Origin: Hemibagrus wyckioides
Lineage: Eukaryota; Chordata; Actinopteri; Siluriformes; Bagridae
NCBI RefSeq assembly: GCF_019097595.1
Contig: NC_080719.1
Coordinates: forward strand, 11,730,001-11,794,000
DNA length: 64,000 bases
Direction of reading: 5' to 3'
Part shown: piece after piece, positions 1 through 12,071 of the stretch
Layout of the letters: each line of letters starts with the position of its first letter
Numbering within the stretch: position 1 is the first letter of the stretch
Notes under the pieces: model-generated
Databases searched by the model: none
Told to the model about the DNA's origin: nothing
The model's input: the letters and a program-made list of their open reading frames with translations, nothing else
Position numbers and translations under genes: made by a program

Positions 1-3000
1 TAAAAATCGTTGAGGTCATTTCTAAGGAGATGTTTATTGAACATTTATGGAAAGAGGCTCCAGCATCAGGGCTTTGAGTCAGAGATAAAACTGTAAGTAT
101 GGTTTTTTTTCTTCTAAAATCTTCAGGACAAAGGAGTTTATGTTTTGTGGTCTCTCAGGAACATCACAAACCACCGAGAAACAAAGCATAAACTCCTCTG
201 TCTTGAAGAAGAAGAAGAAGAAGAAAAAAGAGTCTACTGAGGCAACGATTGTTTATAGCTGCGATAAACGCAAAATAATTTAACAGACTAGCAATGTGAT
301 TTTTCCGTAACTCTAAAACATACTAGTCTTTCGTCATGTCATGATCATACATAGATTAATGTTAGGCCTACCCCTGATTCTGAACAAAGAAATTTACATA
401 ATCAGAGAATACAAAAAAACAATTAAAAAATCATATCAGATGGAGTGGTACCGTTAAACATGGAATTGTTGTCTTATGAACTGAAATTATGTGTCACTTG
501 GAAGCCTGAAGTTTACACCACTAATATAAACAAAACTGAACATTTCTGGACCTTTACCTTTAAGGTATTTTTTTTATTTATTTATTTTTAATTCAGAGTG
601 TTGAAGTCCAGCACTATTAGCTCTCACGGGGCATTTTTAAGGATAAAGTGAGTGGTTCCTTTCAATTTCCTTCAGGAGGACATTTACACAGTGAGATTAA
701 CTTGTCCACAGAGCAGAAAACGATGAAACTCAAGTATAAACTCTCTAGTGGGGCATCATCACCACTTCCAGGTCTTTTGATTCATTTGGACTCGATCTCT
801 GAACAGCTGAGTCATGTTACTCTACAAACAGGATCAGCCTCCAGAGCACCTATATCTGGAACATTTCAGAAAGTGCTCGTAAGGCTGTTTTTTTCTGCTT
901 TGACTTTTTTTTTTGCGCTCCTCTTCTAAAAGTTCATAAACAAAAGCCAGAGGCTGACACACTCCAGGAGTGAGCAGAGGAGCGTTAACCAGACACGGTG
1001 GCAAAATGAACAAACAAAAGGAAGTCCTCGACCAAGGAGTTATGCCTCCACTTGTAACAAATGGATATTAACATGCAACAAAAAGATGGAGAAAGAGATA
1101 GAGTGGTACTTTGTTCATGACATAAATCTGTGACTGGATCCTACATAGTTAACTCAAGAGCACATAAGAAAATCAGGTTAAAAATTTTCACTGAAAGAAA
1201 AAAAAAATTAAAGACAAAAAACAAATGCGAACTGAGCCAGATATGATTGAAACTGAAGGTAAACATTATGAAGTAGCAGGCACTATGGTTTCTGTTGGCA
1301 AGGTGGGCAACAGATGTAAGGAACAGGAACGGTGTGAAGCTTTTGTGTGTGTGTGTGTCTTAGATGCGGTATTTAAGTCTAAATGAAGAACTGTATTTGT
1401 GATAATTAGACAAGTTCATGTCCAGCATAAAATTGAACCTGAATCAAAAAGATGATCTTCAGAGAGGAAAATAAGGCAAATTAAACTCATTTGAGTTTTA
1501 AATATATAAATAAATAAAAACAAATTCCCAAATATGCTTGTAAATTTCCAATATATATATATATTAACTTGCATCAAGAAGCAACAAAAGAAAAGTGATA
1601 GGGATGATCCAATGTAGCATTAAAGAAAAGTTTTGTAAAAAACTAAAACACACAACTTATATAATGTATAGAAATACCCGACAGTTTAAACCCCTGCATT
1701 TTTCCCCCTGGTGTGGAGTGCACTAAATAGCATAAACAGTAGATCCGCCGTGTTCAAGGAAATTACCTCCCAGAACCGCTGGCAAAAATCCAGCACAGAC
1801 ACACACTCGCGTGTTTTCTGAGCGAGTCAGAACGACAGAGCGAGCAAACGAGTGCAGAACCACAGAGCGAGGAGGAGAAGAAATGAGGAGATTAGTGCTG
1901 CAGGAGGTGATGCAAATCGGGAAAAAAAATGGACATAAATCTTTCAACACAGGTCGCAGAAGTAAGTTAATTCTCTGGGTCTCGTCTTAGGAAAAAAAGG
2001 TTGAACTCTGGTTTCTTGTTTTGTGTGAGCACTTATAAAAACCTGTAAAGAGAAACTAAAGAAGCTAAGGATCACAGCTTCGGAGGTTCTAGATGAGTGA
2101 AGAAGACACGGGGAAGAAAAAAAAAAGAGGCATGTGGGATAATACTGAAGAGCAAACAGCACTGAGGGATTCGAGGTGAAGGTAAGAAAGGTTTCAAAAA
2201 TGTTTTGAAAAAAGTTATGGTTAAATTAAAACAACGTGGAAAGAATTACACACAAGTGAGTTTGGGGTTCGAGTCTGTAACCAATTAAAGAAATGAACCG
2301 TGCAGCCAGTAAAACGCTGGAAATAAGCAAATAAATAAGAAATTAAAAAAAAGAATTATAAAAAATATGGAAGTGGCATCAATCCATAAGTGCAAACCCT
2401 TTTTGAGATCAATTATATTAATAGAAATCTAACAGTTCAAATCACCTGTGATGGTTCAGAAAAGTTATTTTAGAAAAAACAATGCATTATGCTAATGAAA
2501 TATATAAGTAATATTAAATCAGTACTATAAACCAGTGTGCACAAAAATATCATCATCATCATTAACGCTCACTCGCTAAACACTTGACCAGAAGTAAGGG
2601 AGGAAAAAAGAAACATGCCATCTGTCCTAATTCATCAAATTTCATTAAAACACGAAATGGCCGAGTTCATGAGCGAACAGTGATTACTGCAGATCTTCAC
2701 TTCCTTGCTTAATTACTTCTCAACGGTCTAGAACTAACGACAGTACGGGGAAATTGGACATGGTTCATAATAATAAATGTCGAGCCGAAACCAAGATAAG
2801 GACGGCGGAGGGAGAAGCACTGGTCTGTGGAGTAAAATTACAGTAAAACTGTAAAATAACTGAGGAAACGACTTGGGCTTGAAATGTGATTAAAACATTG
2901 TACAGTGAAATAAAAAGAAATTACTGGCACATTAAATGATGAAAGCACTGAATGATGATTCAAAGTGCCTGTTATTTCCTTGGCTGTATACATGAAGCAC

Positions 3001-4489
3001 GGTGTGGTGATGAATCAGTGCTCACTACAACGTGAAAAAACCCCTCAAATCTCTACTATTTAGAGCTGAGGGACATGAAATTTTGATAAATTATGTCATT
3101 ACTCACAGCATACACCGTATCATCCGGAATTATTTTGGAATCAGCTTACTAGTTTGGACAAAATATTTAAAAGTAATTTTTTCAGATTGCATTTCCTTGT
3201 GTGTGTTAAAATGTATTATTTTTATGGTTCTAATGCAAATACATTTTTCTTAGCAATTTGTCCCCCTTTTGATTTACTCACTCAGTTACACATTGATTAA
3301 ACTGCTTACAATTATAATTTGTGGATGAGTACAATGCATATTGTGCAAAAACAAGTAATCATGATAAATATAGCTATGTGAAAGTTTTCCACTGTACCAC
3401 AGACACATCCATTTACATCATAACCAGTAGTGTGTAGAGTGACGGACATTTGACCATCACCAGGTAATCAGAAACATGATCCAGCATAAGTAGGAAGTAC
3501 ATCATCCATGACCACTATGCACAGAAATAGTTGACTATTTAAATTGAATTATAACGAATTAAACATTTGTACTGGACAGAAAAGTCCAGTAGTGTTTATA
3601 CATGTACAAATTGAAGAGATATGAGGTTTGGGTACTGGTTATTAGATGGAGAGTAGGATGGCAAAACAAGGGGGGAAAAAGTGCATACTGTTTGTAGAGT
3701 GTGCACTTATTTCTCATTACTTACAAAAAAACAATTAAGTATTTTTTCCCAGTTTTGTAAAAGCCAATAATTCAGTTTTGCTGGCAGTTGCTTGGCAAAC
3801 CATAAAATACCACGGTGCCTCTTATATTGTAGAACTGCATCATGATATAGCCGTGATATTACTAACCTGTACTAGCATTGACAGCATGTTACAAATGAAA
3901 ACGCTCATCATGTTTGCTGCCAGTTTCTTGTAAATGGACAATTTTTTTTGGAGTTTTTAATTGTAGTATTAAACTACTGAAGTCTCTGCGTGATTCTCAA
4001 CGTTAACTTTAAGGATGGAAGTTAATATAACTGGCTTTTCAATTTAATTATAATTTTGCTAAAGCACTAGAAAGTGAGATGTTGACAGAAATATATGATA
4101 ATTTGTCAGTAAAAGAGAGATGAAAGCTGGAAACAGAATTTCGTGCATAAATAGTAAAAAAAAAATGAAAAAATAATTTGCACTATGCTAGTTTGGTAAA
4201 TAAATAAAATTATATTAAACAATTATACTGCTTAATAAAATGTATATATAAATATGTTCATATTGCATACAAATAAGAAGCCCAAAATTATTTTGGATAA
4301 ACAACTGCATTTTCTGTCTATTTCTACTCCCCTTACATGAAAATAATTTGTCAGGATTGTTGTTCAGTGACGTTTCTCTCCACTCAAGCTGTGCCATGTC
4401 ACATATTTGGCACTGGGAGCTAGCTGCCGTGTATCGCTCACTGTTCATTCCTCCATCCCCTCTCATGCACTCACTATCTGTGTCCGCAG
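1..4489. other. Part of the large psmd1 intron, upstream of htr2b
   Basis: AT-rich sequence with the hairpin at 121-208 and a short GT run near 1341. No psmd1 exon was found here on the minus strand. The htr2b promoter and any 5' exon should lie here, but I cannot place them. Confidence 0.6.
121..208. repeat. Inverted repeat (hairpin, MITE-like)
   Basis: Arms 121-147 and 182-208 pair at 24 of 27 positions around a 34-bp loop (CTTCAGGACAAAGGAG against CTCCTCTGTCTTGAAG). A GAA-rich run follows. It lies in the large psmd1 intron. Confidence 0.65.
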
Positions 4490-4561
4490 TGGGACAATGC
4501 TGGCCGAGCCCCAGGAAAAAGACACAGCACATCGTTCTTGGTCCAAGCGAGCGAAAGCAGC

Positions 4562-7500
4562 ATGTCTTCTCCCGATGGAGAGAAGCTGCACTGGGCCTCG
4601 CTGCTCTTCCTCATGGCCATCCTGCCCACCATCGGTGGAAACATCCTGGTCATCCTGGCTGTGTCGCTGGAGCGCAAACTCCAAAATGCTACTAACTACT
4701 TCCTCATGTCTCTAGCTGTGGCTGACCTGCTGGTGGGGCTGCTGGTGATGCCCATTGCTCTTGTTACCGTGCTGTACAGTAAGTCAACTCTGCACTTCAC
4801 TTTAACTCACATTACAGCTTAATTTACATATAATTTCTTTTTTTTTACATCTTCCAAAACTGCTTTCATTGTGGTTTATGAAATTTTGACAATATTGCTT
4901 TAAATAAAGAATGACTTAACTACTCTCAAAATAAGTGAAATGAGTAAAAAGTGGTATTGCCGTTACAGTACAATTATCAATGATGGCACAGTGCGATGAA
5001 GTGGAGTTACTGTTACCACCTGAAATCAGCATATCCTGATGTATTTAATTCCTTTTACTCCACAGCAGTTTGCCAACAATAACCATTTTTTACTTATTGC
5101 AAAAACAAATGTGTTGTGGAACATCCAAACCTTTACTTAGCCATTCTTTTTTATTTTTTTAACACTTAAACTTGAATGAAAAAATGCAACTTGGGGTGTC
5201 ATTAAGAAACCCCACTGAAGTGTAAACTCCTTTGTTCGGAAGCTGTCACCAAACTTAAAAGTTACAGCTTTACCTCTGATTGTTACAAAGTGCTGACACT
5301 GAAGACTCCTTCCATAAATATTAATAAAAAATAAACCATCATATAAACTGTTCTAAAAATGTGTGTTTATGTGGAGCATACAAGTCCCTTTGAGCAAGCT
5401 GTTGCCATAGAACTGAACATTAAAACACGTTAATACCTTAACATAAACATCATTTGCGGCTACACTACTGTCAGAGCTGCTCTTCTAGAAAATTCATCAA
5501 CAATCAATATCTGTTAAAAGCATTTTTGCAGCTGTCTGTTTGTTGAAATAAACTTATGCACCCTGATGTATTATGAAACTGTAATGTAATCAAGTATCAT
5601 AAAAATGTTTCCATTCAACCCCTAAAAAAAATAAAATCCTGGCCTCAGTCCCAACTGAGAAGTATAAAAACATTTTAAGAATATCTAAAATCACATGCCA
5701 GTTGGAATGAAACGATAAATGAGTGTCAGGGTTTTAAAGCCGCTAGAACTACCACCATTACTGACTGTGTGGAATATTGTGATACATCAGATAACCAAGA
5801 TTTGGCACCAACGCACTTCTCTAGCTATATGGGTCCTTTAAAGTGATTGAGTGGATGTGCTCTGGCATGTCTTTAGTTCTGCAAAATTTCCTTCTATGAG
5901 TCACACCAAGCTATGTTGAACTTGAATTTGACACCAGTTGGTGAAAGCAACAGACAAAACAGGATTAACCGATGGACAGAAACAAAAGAGAGTTTCCCAC
6001 AAATTCAGGAACGCAAACAAACGCTGTCACACAATTCACCGAAAATCGATCACAGAAGGTACCGCTAGCATCTCAAGTCTTATCTGAATTCCTCAGAAGT
6101 ATAGAGAACGTTGACTGAATGCAAAAACATAACCCCCAAAAAGACACCGGTACGCAAACACAGCTGGTGATTTGGCTAATCTAGGCTAAATATGTAATCC
6201 TTGCCAGTTTAGCATTCGGCTCCGGTGCAGGAATCCTTCTCATCAGATTAGATGAGATTTGATGACAACATGTGAGCCAAGTGAGTGGTGAATGTGCCAA
6301 TCTTAAAGAGTTTTGAAATTCAAGCCTTTTATCTGTATAGGAACCATATGGGAAGCTGAATCCATGGGCTCACAGATTAAATGCTTAAGCAAAGAGAAAT
6401 TCTTCAGTCAGTCCAGCACCAGTAATATAAATGTATGACACCATTATTGCGCTTTTCAAGAAAGATGACTATACAATGTGGTGCAACAGTAGCTCGAAGA
6501 TTAAGTGAAGGGAACCAGTGAACAAAGAAAATTGCTAAAAGTGGACTTACGAGGGATCAATCATGTCTGTATGATTAAGTCATGTCATTTGTCTTATTTA
6601 CAACAATGCTGCAAAAAAAATCATTTGTAAGTAATATGGCAAGCTTCTTGAAGATTAAAAAAACCTCAGTGCAGCTTTTCTTGGGGTTTGAGAGAAAATG
6701 TAGAATCAAAACAGAGATTAAGTTAAAATTAATTTTAAACTGATCAAATTTGTTTAGACTGTCAAACTGGCACAGGAAAGCTATTTGCACTTAGTAAAAT
6801 ATCTGTCATTTTTGGACAGAAAACCATGTTGGATTCTGAAATTTCAAGTCTTCAGGCTGAATTACTTACGTAAAACAAACTGGAGATAAGCAGAGAGAGA
6901 CACAGAGGAGCTCGAGGTTTTTCCATAATAAACACTGACAGCTTTATATGCAGACAAATTTATAAGCCCTACCCGAGGATTAATCAGAAGGTCAACAGTT
7001 TACTACACTGTACCTTTCCTGGTCAGTGGGGTGGTATACTCAAGGGTAATTTATAATGTCTTTTACCTAGAATTGAGCAGGTACCTTTATAGGATTACTC
7101 AGAGTTATTTGATATCTGATTCTATATATTAAATACTAATTTTAAATAGTTAACTACATTCACATTAGGTACACGAGAAGGTACCACCCCAGCAACAAGG
7201 AAAGGTGGTGTAACACTTATGTATTTTAGTCCAATCAAATCTTTCTGAATACATGGAGGAGTTTTTTTACCCCCTTTTGTCTTTTAATTTTTTTTTCATT
7301 ATTAATTTATTCAAATTAAGCAATAACAGTAGATATTTATTTTACAGACTATTTAAATAATATTATGGCTATATAATAAAATACAAGATCATTTCCAATG
7401 GTCCAATTTTAATTCAAATTGTCATTAGACTGCAGTAAATATTATTTATAGACATAATTAATGCACTGTGGTTTTCACTACTTGTGACTATCAAATTTAG

Positions 7501-10500
7501 AAAACTGTGACTGAGATACAAACCTCTGGGGGTATTGTGTACCTCATTAAAACTATTATTTAAATTAAACTGAATAACTGGGCCACTGCTGTACCTTTAC
7601 ACTATTACACAATGGGAAACTAAATATATTTCGAAAGCATTTTTTTGTTTAACTGAAAAGTAAAATAAAATGTTTTTGATGCCTCCATTAAGAGAGCTTG
7701 AAACAAGTGACATTTCACAACAACCCCCATGCCCAAGAATACAGTCTTAGATGAGATGTATGTTTTACAAGTCTGACTGTATTTAAAAACCGTGAACAGA
7801 AAAAAAAAAAAAAAGTAAAAACCCTCAGCAGTTTGTCATAAGCCAGAGTCATACAGTTATTTAAGCTTTCTTCTAAAAAGCCAGAGTGACCCATAAAGAG
7901 GACCCGAGAAATATTTTCAAGAGAGAAATGGCCATGTCTTTTTCACATAGGAGTTTACTCGGCTGTTTAAAGGATTTTTTGATGGAAACGAACTGTAAAT
8001 GTACCAGAAAGCAGGAATTCTCAAGGGTAATTAAATCATATTAGCGAGACAGAACAAACGATAATGAATGGCTCTGGAGTGCAATGACTGCTCATTTATC
8101 ATGTGTTACGGGACACACAGGACGGTCTACAGAGCCTTGCTTAGTGTTTATGTCTGCCTGGACGTTTGAAGTCATTATTCAGCAGCTCCATGTTGCAGCT
8201 TTTATTTTCTGAGCTGGTGTAAAAACTCCCAGCATTAAAATGTTCAACTACATGATTATGTTGCAAAATTAAAGTATTGATGTGTAAGTCAACAGCACCA
8301 TTATTGTTGACTCTCCAGGTTGTGCATTTAGTCAATCATTCAATCTATCAAATCAATGAGCAATGGCATTTATGTTAGCATTTAATATTGAATCTCGAAT
8401 TTTGCACACCTTTGTATTTTCCGTTTTTTAGTTAAATAATTTAGTTTGTTGGGGTTAAATATTTTTAAAGCACACAACATCTGTTCACTCGATATTTGTA
8501 AAGAAGGATTCATTACTAGATTTTAAAAGTGCATCTTTGAGATATAATATTGAGATAGTCTCAATGTATTTTCATAATTTTCATGAGAAAGTTTGACAGC
8601 ATAAATGTTTTACTTATTTACAGCTAAATAAACAGCAACTTCTTTAGAAAAGGAAATTATATTTGCAAATTGATAAGGAATGGCTTCAAACAAAGGTTTA
8701 AAGTCAAAAACGTCACAGGTTAAAGCCTAATCCCTTTTTAAGCAAACAGCTAAATGAAAAACTGCCTGTGTGCAGAGCAGAAACAGAGCGCCGTGTCCCG
8801 ACTCCACATCTGTTAAACAGGTGAAAACAGGACTCTGTGTCGACACCTTGAAGTATTAAATGGTTCCATGTCGGGGTAAATATGGGAGAGCAAAATCAGA
8901 CAGAGTTCAGCTTGCTGTAAAAGGACACCAACAGAGCTAAAAACAAGAATATACTGGCGAGAGAAAAAAAAAAAAAAAAAGAAGACAAGAATCTATATAA
9001 ATGTATTTTATATTCATCAAGATCGGAGAGAAATATTTATATGAGAAATTTTAGCCTCAGACTTCTGGCAGAGACTATACTTTTACATTCCAGACAGGAA
9101 GAGAAAGCTTATACAGCAGAGAAAACTACCTGCCTGTTCCTTTCACAGATCTCTAAAATCTCTTTTGCTGATCAAGGAAATCAATTGGCTGCCATCTCTA
9201 GTAGAAATTACAACCAATTAACTCCCTTTGGTTAATTACTGTATGAAATTATAAGTGATTAATTAATTGAGAGAAGTCCAGTCAAAAAAATAGAAAGATT
9301 ATATTAGGTCAAGTCTTTATTTTTGAATGTAAAACATGATTTGCACACTACTTTTAAAGTTGGTATTATGGAAAATTGATCAATCCCTGGTATAATACCT
9401 TTAAAACACATTTTACACACCTGTTATTTACTAGTTACAGGCTGTGTATTTAGTTCCAAGGATACTTGGAATGTTAAAAGTATAAACAGTTTCCCATAGA
9501 TTTCTAAGACATCATATTGGCAAAACGTCAGGATTTAACTCAAACACAAGTCCAAAAAAAAAAAGGACTGGACACAGTTTCAGCTATAAATCAGGTGTAG
9601 ACAAGGTTACGTGATCATAGGCATGGGAGATGCCTCTCAATCATTAAATACCATCTCTTTGAAAAACAGTACATTTTAGAAATCTGATTAAAAGGCCTGC
9701 ACTGACATGAAAAATTGGAGTGGAAAAGTTTTAAATTGAAACGGTTGAGGCAGTGTCATAAGAGCGTGATAAAGTGAATGAAATCAAATAAATTGTGGTA
9801 TTTGTGGTTTCTCTATTGAATCTATTAATGCAGATTTTTTTTTATCTGATCAGTAATAAATACTGTGTGTTTCAGATTCAGCATGGCCACTTCCTGAGTT
9901 CCTGTGTCCCATCTGGCTATTCCTAGATGTTTTATTCTCTACAGCGTCCATCATGCACCTTTGCGCCATCTCCCTTGACCGCTACATCGCCATCAAAAAG
10001 CCCATTCAGCACAGCCAGTACAATTCCCGAGCCAAAGCCGTAGCCAAAATTGCACTCGTCTGGTTGATCTCAATAGGTGAGCTCACAAAGATCAAGACGT
10101 TTTTGTGATTTAATGCATGGAAAGGAATAACATACGAGAGCTTTTCCTGTTTGTTCACTCGTGAATAACCTTTGACTTTCCTCAATTACTAATGAAATGC
10201 TTACACAAAGGAACAACTGCTTAGGTTTCTTTTGCGTTTATCTGATAATGAGATGACTGTTTTGGCAGGATGGCTGTTTGCACCACTTTTAAGTTACTGA
10301 CAGCTAGTAGCAATATACCAGCTGTTGTTTATTTTGTTGCTGCAAGGAATAAAACGCTTGCCAATGCAGCTTCAACACATTTCTATACACAATAGATATA
10401 TTAAGTCTAAGCTGGGACTGCTGGAGAAGTATTGAAAGAAGAGCACTACGTCCTGATTAAGATGAACATTGTCTAAGAAAACCATTATTGCTTGTTTCCA

Positions 10501-12043
10501 AGTGCATCACTTTTGTCTAAATAAGATGAAATAATAACTGAAGTCATGAACTGTATAGACCCTTGAAAATCTGAATCAATTAAAAGGAATTTATTCCAAT
10601 TAACAGTCCTTGATAGTGGACCCCAGACTTCTGGAGCTGCCTTCAGATAAGCAAAACAATTACCTGTTAATGATAGGGCTTTGTTATATAACTGTTTTGC
10701 CCTGGAACAAGCCGAGACGACACCTCGGGAGTCCTGCTCGTTAACAAAAGTTCCAGGTGATTATTTTGACTGTGTTGTCTGGAACACTCTGGCGTTTGGT
10801 GCTACAGAGTTGTGTTTTAGATCCATGAAAGGCAGATCTTGTGCAGTGTCACTTCAATAATGACCATGCACACCATGTCCTTGCTTATGCTGAAGGCTTA
10901 CAACTGCATACGCACTCCTTTGACAAAGCAGTGTTACTGAGAAAAACCAGACAACGCAAGCTAAAGTTATGGAAGCCAACATCAGTGGAATGGTATGTTA
11001 TTTAAAGACCTACAGCCAATAGTATAGCAACACTTTTTTAAAGAGATGGATGGTTAGTTTATTATCTAAGCCAGTCTTGGTGTCACAATTATCTGAATGA
11101 TTTTAAATGATCTTTCTTTCCAAAAGGAATCGCCATCCCCATCCCCATCAAAGGACTAAAAGGCTCAAATCATGGAACCAACATAACTTTCAACAGCAAC
11201 CACACCTGCCTGCTGACATTAGAGGGCTTTGGAGACTTTAAATTGTTTGGCTCTCTGGCGGCCTTCTTCATCCCCCTCATGATCATGATGATTATATACC
11301 TGCTGACGATCCAAGTGCTGCGAAAGAAAGTGTATCTCCTTCGATCAAGGGCATGTCAGCGAGTCAACAGACCCATGGTGTGTACGGTCTTCCAAAGAGA
11401 GCACACGGTTCCATCATCACCAGAGAAAATCAGCATGTTGGATTCTATCAAAAAGGACCAAATACTACAGCGAACACACCCCATCACAGGGGACGAGATT
11501 CCCATTCGGAGACTGTCAACCATGGGAAAAAGATCTATACAAAACCTGAGTAATGAACAGAGAGCCTCAAAAGTCCTGGGGATTGTCTTCATGTTGTTTG
11601 TAGTCATGTGGTGTCCGTTTTTCATCACCAATGTGACATCGGTTCTGTGCGAGAGTTGTAACGTCAAACTGGTGGAGAGACTTTTGGACATTTTCGTGTG
11701 GGTTGGTTATGTTTCTTCGGGCGTCAACCCTTTAGTCTACACACTTTTTAACAAGACTTTCCGGGGAGCCTTTACACGTTACATCATGTGCAACTTTGGC
11801 ACCAAGAGAGCGTCGAGAATGCAGCGCAGGAACCTGACCAAAATCACTTTCCAGTCTTCTGTTACGGAAAATTCCAAATTGTTTATGAAGCATGGGATGA
11901 ATGGCATTGGTCCTGTAGGGTATCAGAGTCCTTTGCGAAGACGACCCACAAATATTCAACCCTCCAGTGGGGTCATGCTGGATACTCTTCTTCTCACAGA
12001 AAATGAGGACCGCAAAACTGACGAGGGAGTCAGTTGTTTATAG
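4562..12043 (+). CDS. htr2b: 5-hydroxytryptamine receptor 2B, three coding exons
   Basis: This gene encodes a Gq-coupled serotonin receptor of the plasma membrane. Coding exons are 4562-4778, 9876-10076 and 11127-12043, with phase-consistent GT/AG introns, giving 444 residues (human about 481). Visible landmarks are Asp55 in TM2 (LAVADLL), the amine-binding Asp90 in TM3 (LFLDVLFS), DRY at 107-109, the Cys83/Cys167 pair for the extracellular disulfide, N-glycosylation sites N158 and N164 in loop 2, WCPFF in TM6 and NPLVY in TM7. The tail matches the 2B subtype (DTLLLTENE) rather than 2A or 2C and ends in Ser-Cys-Leu, a possible class I PDZ ligand. ATG 4562 is the first in-frame Met after a stop at 4421-4423, but it leaves only about ten residues before TM1. 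A pyrimidine-rich stretch ending in CAG at 4489 could be an acceptor, so a further 5' coding exon is possible. The gene lies inside a psmd1 intron on the opposite strand. Confidence 0.93.
4779..9875 (+). other. htr2b intron 1
   Basis: Donor GTAAGT and acceptor TTTCAG bound this 5.1-kb intron. It holds the interspersed repeat at 5215-5500 and poly-A runs near 7800 and 8965. Nothing else was recognised. Confidence 0.85.
5215..5500 (+). repeat. Unclassified interspersed repeat, copy 1
   Basis: Blocks GACTCCTTCCATAAA, GTGTTTATGTGGAGCATACA and AGTCCCTTTGAGCAAGCTGT recur in the same order at 15900-16210, where a SINE splits the copy. It lies in htr2b intron 1. Confidence 0.55.
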
Positions 12044-12065
12044 CAAGCTTTGATACATAAATACA

Positions 12066-12071
12066 AATAAA
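12066..12071 (+). terminator. Candidate polyadenylation signal of htr2b
   Basis: AATAAA lies only 23 bp after the stop codon, so a longer 3' UTR with a later signal is equally possible. Confidence 0.25.

Noticed and set aside
648..929. 93-codon open frame near the left edge
   Set aside because: Composition and context look like random intron sequence; it begins at a non-ATG codon and ends in a low-complexity Phe/Leu run.
4215..4715. Overlapping open frames of about 70-115 codons around htr2b exon 1
   Set aside because: They are other-frame and antisense readings of the receptor exon and its 5' flank, with no family resemblance.
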